Assembly (NCBI GenBank): GCA_946535985.1
Contig: CAMNDY010000003.1
Location: 21,771-85,770 of the forward strand
Direction: 5' to 3'
DNA length: 64,000 bases
DNA from: an uncultured Treponema sp.
GTDB taxonomy: Bacteria > Spirochaetota > Spirochaetia > Treponematales > Treponemataceae
This document shows positions 63,048 to 64,000 of this stretch, one piece after another. The notes under the pieces are model-generated. The model did not search any database, was not told where the DNA came from, and was given only the letters and a program-made list of their open reading frames with translations. Position 1 is the first letter of the stretch; every line of letters begins with the position of its first letter. The translations under genes and the position numbers were made by a program.

Positions 63048-64000
63048 TTATTTCTTCTTAGGCCAATACTCTTCAATGAGAGATGACTTCAAGCCGGTTT
63101 CTTCCGGATCAAAGCAGTCGGCCAGAATCTTCCAGCCAAGGTCAAGAGCATCTTCCAAAGAAATATTCTTTGAAAGATCCATCATTCCGTCTTCGAACAT
63201 CTTTCCGTAAACAAGGAGCTTTTCGTCCCACTTACTCATGTTGAAACCCATAGACTTCTTTTCAAGGGTATCCTTGTAGTTAGAATAAAGACGAATCATA
63301 CCATCCATAAGGGCACGGTGGTCAGAACGGGTACTTCCGTTTACGTTCTGCTTAAGACGGCTCAAAGAACCGAACGGCTCAATACGTCCACCCTTGAGGT
63401 AGTACTGACCTTCGGTAATATAACCTGTGTTATCTGGAACCGGGTGAGTAACATCATCACCAGGCATTGTTGTAACTGCAAGAATTGTTACAGAACCTGC
63501 GCTATCAAAGTCTACGGCTTTTTCGTAGCGGGCAGCAAGCTGTGAGTACAAGTCTCCAGGGTAACCACGGTTAGAAGGAACCTGCTCCTGTGTAATGGCA
63601 ATTTCCTTCATTGAGTCTGCAAAGTTTGTCATATCTGTAAGAAGAACAAGAACATCCTTTCCTTTAAGGGCAAACTGCTCGGCAACTGCAAGGGAAAGGT
63701 CAGGAATCTTCTGACATTCTACGGTCGGGTCAGCAGCTGTATGCATGAACATTACAGTCTTGCTCAAAGCACCACCGTCTTCAAGTGTCTTCTTAAAATA
63801 CAGATAGTCGTCGTATTTAAGCCCCATACCACCAAGAACGATTACATCAACTTCGGCCTGCATGGCAATGCGTGCAAGCAGCTGGTTATAAGGTTCACCA
63901 GAAATAGAGAAAATAGGCAATTTCTGAGAAACAACCAGAGTGTTGAACATATCAATCATTGGAATACCGGTACGAATCATACGGCGGGCCATGATACGTT
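63048..64000 (-). CDS. ntpB: V-type ATP synthase subunit B, C-terminal part (cut by window end)
   Basis: The frame is open past base 64000; the in-window ATG at 63990-63992 is internal, as the visible part begins at the conserved [22 protein letters not shown], which lies near residue 130-150 in complete B subunits. About 317 residues are seen, with [50 protein letters not shown] and [16 protein letters not shown] stretches of the nucleotide-binding, non-catalytic subunit. The catalytic A subunit is presumably just beyond the window. Confidence 0.94.
   Translation of the reverse strand, partial: RIMARRMIRTGIPMIDMFNTLVVSQKLPIFSISGEPYNQLLARIAMQAEVDVIVLGGMGLKYDDYLYFKKTLEDGGALSKTVMFMHTAADPTVECQKIPDLSLAVAEQFALKGKDVLVLLTDMTNFADSMKEIAITQEQVPSNRGYPGDLYSQLAARYEKAVDFDSAGSVTILAVTTMPGDDVTHPVPDNTGYITEGQYYLKGGRIEPFGSLSRLKQNVNGSTRSDHRALMDGMIRLYSNYKDTLEKKSMGFNMSKWDEKLLVYGKMFEDGMMDLSKNISLEDALDLGWKILADCFDPEETGLKSSLIEEYWPKKK

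Noticed and set aside
63048..63992. ATG at 63992 as a true start of a 314-residue protein
   Set aside because: The frame is open upstream and the first residues match the middle of V-ATPase subunit B, so the gene is simply cut by the window.

Overview
The window reads as chromosome of a host-associated spirochaete, most likely a Treponema of the rumen or gut type. This rests on gene content and style: a V-type ATPase instead of F1Fo subunits, an mreBCD-mrdA-rodA cluster, several small spirochaete-style secreted proteins of unknown function, A+T-rich DNA and tRNAs without encoded CCA ends. The species cannot be named from sequence alone. Coding is dense, with many 1-14 bp overlaps between neighbouring genes.

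Layout. 0-5.5 kb (+): 3' end of a HEAT-like protein, ComEC-family channel, rsmA, a YggS-type PLP protein, a small secreted protein and two RluA-type pseudouridine synthases, the second running into an antisense tRNA-Leu. 5.5-7.9 kb (-): a three-gene operon of unknown function. 7.9-15.2 kb: mfd (+), a GH31 glycosidase (-) and a c-di-GMP phosphodiesterase (-). 15.3-21 kb (-): rod-shape operon mreB-mreC-mreD-mrdA-rodA. 21-29.4 kb (-): MBL hydrolase, small ORF, mltG, dnaG, rpoD, a C4 zinc-ribbon coiled-coil protein, RNase P RNA (absent from a plain ORF list) and a TPR protein. 29.6-35 kb: tRNA-Thr, tRNA-Tyr, glgA, an SPFH-like protein, a CCA-adding enzyme and trpS. 57.6-64 kb (-): TPR protein, ispG and V-ATPase genes K, I, D and B (B cut by the window end).

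The most unusual part is 35.1-57.6 kb, a cell-surface biosynthesis island bordered on the left by a decayed gene remnant. It holds a YidC-like membrane domain fused to a sulfatase/LTA-synthase-type catalytic domain; a membrane-anchored TagB/TagF-type glycerophosphotransferase; a class V aminotransferase paired with an atypical (HANH) cytidylyltransferase; a Wzi-like outer-membrane protein; a FemAB/GNAT-like protein; three LicD proteins; an O-antigen-type flippase; a TagD-type glycerol-3-phosphate cytidylyltransferase; a second TagB/TagF-type enzyme; and a secreted MBL lipoprotein resembling phosphorylcholine esterase Pce. Two more barrel-like outer-membrane proteins, a WbaP-type initiating sugar-phosphate transferase and an Omp85-like protein follow. 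My reading is a teichoic-acid-like system in a diderm spirochaete: CDP-glycerol and perhaps a second, amino-containing CDP substrate are made, phospho-substituents are loaded onto an undecaprenyl-linked glycan, the product is flipped, further modified in the periplasm by the YidC-sulfatase fusion, trimmed by the MBL lipoprotein and carried to the surface by the barrels. The functions are inferred from families and are untested.

The DNA also carries several families of small palindromic repeats: BIME-like inverted pairs around TGTCATT...AATCT hairpins, larger nested hairpins, and palindromes translated in frame inside two proteins.
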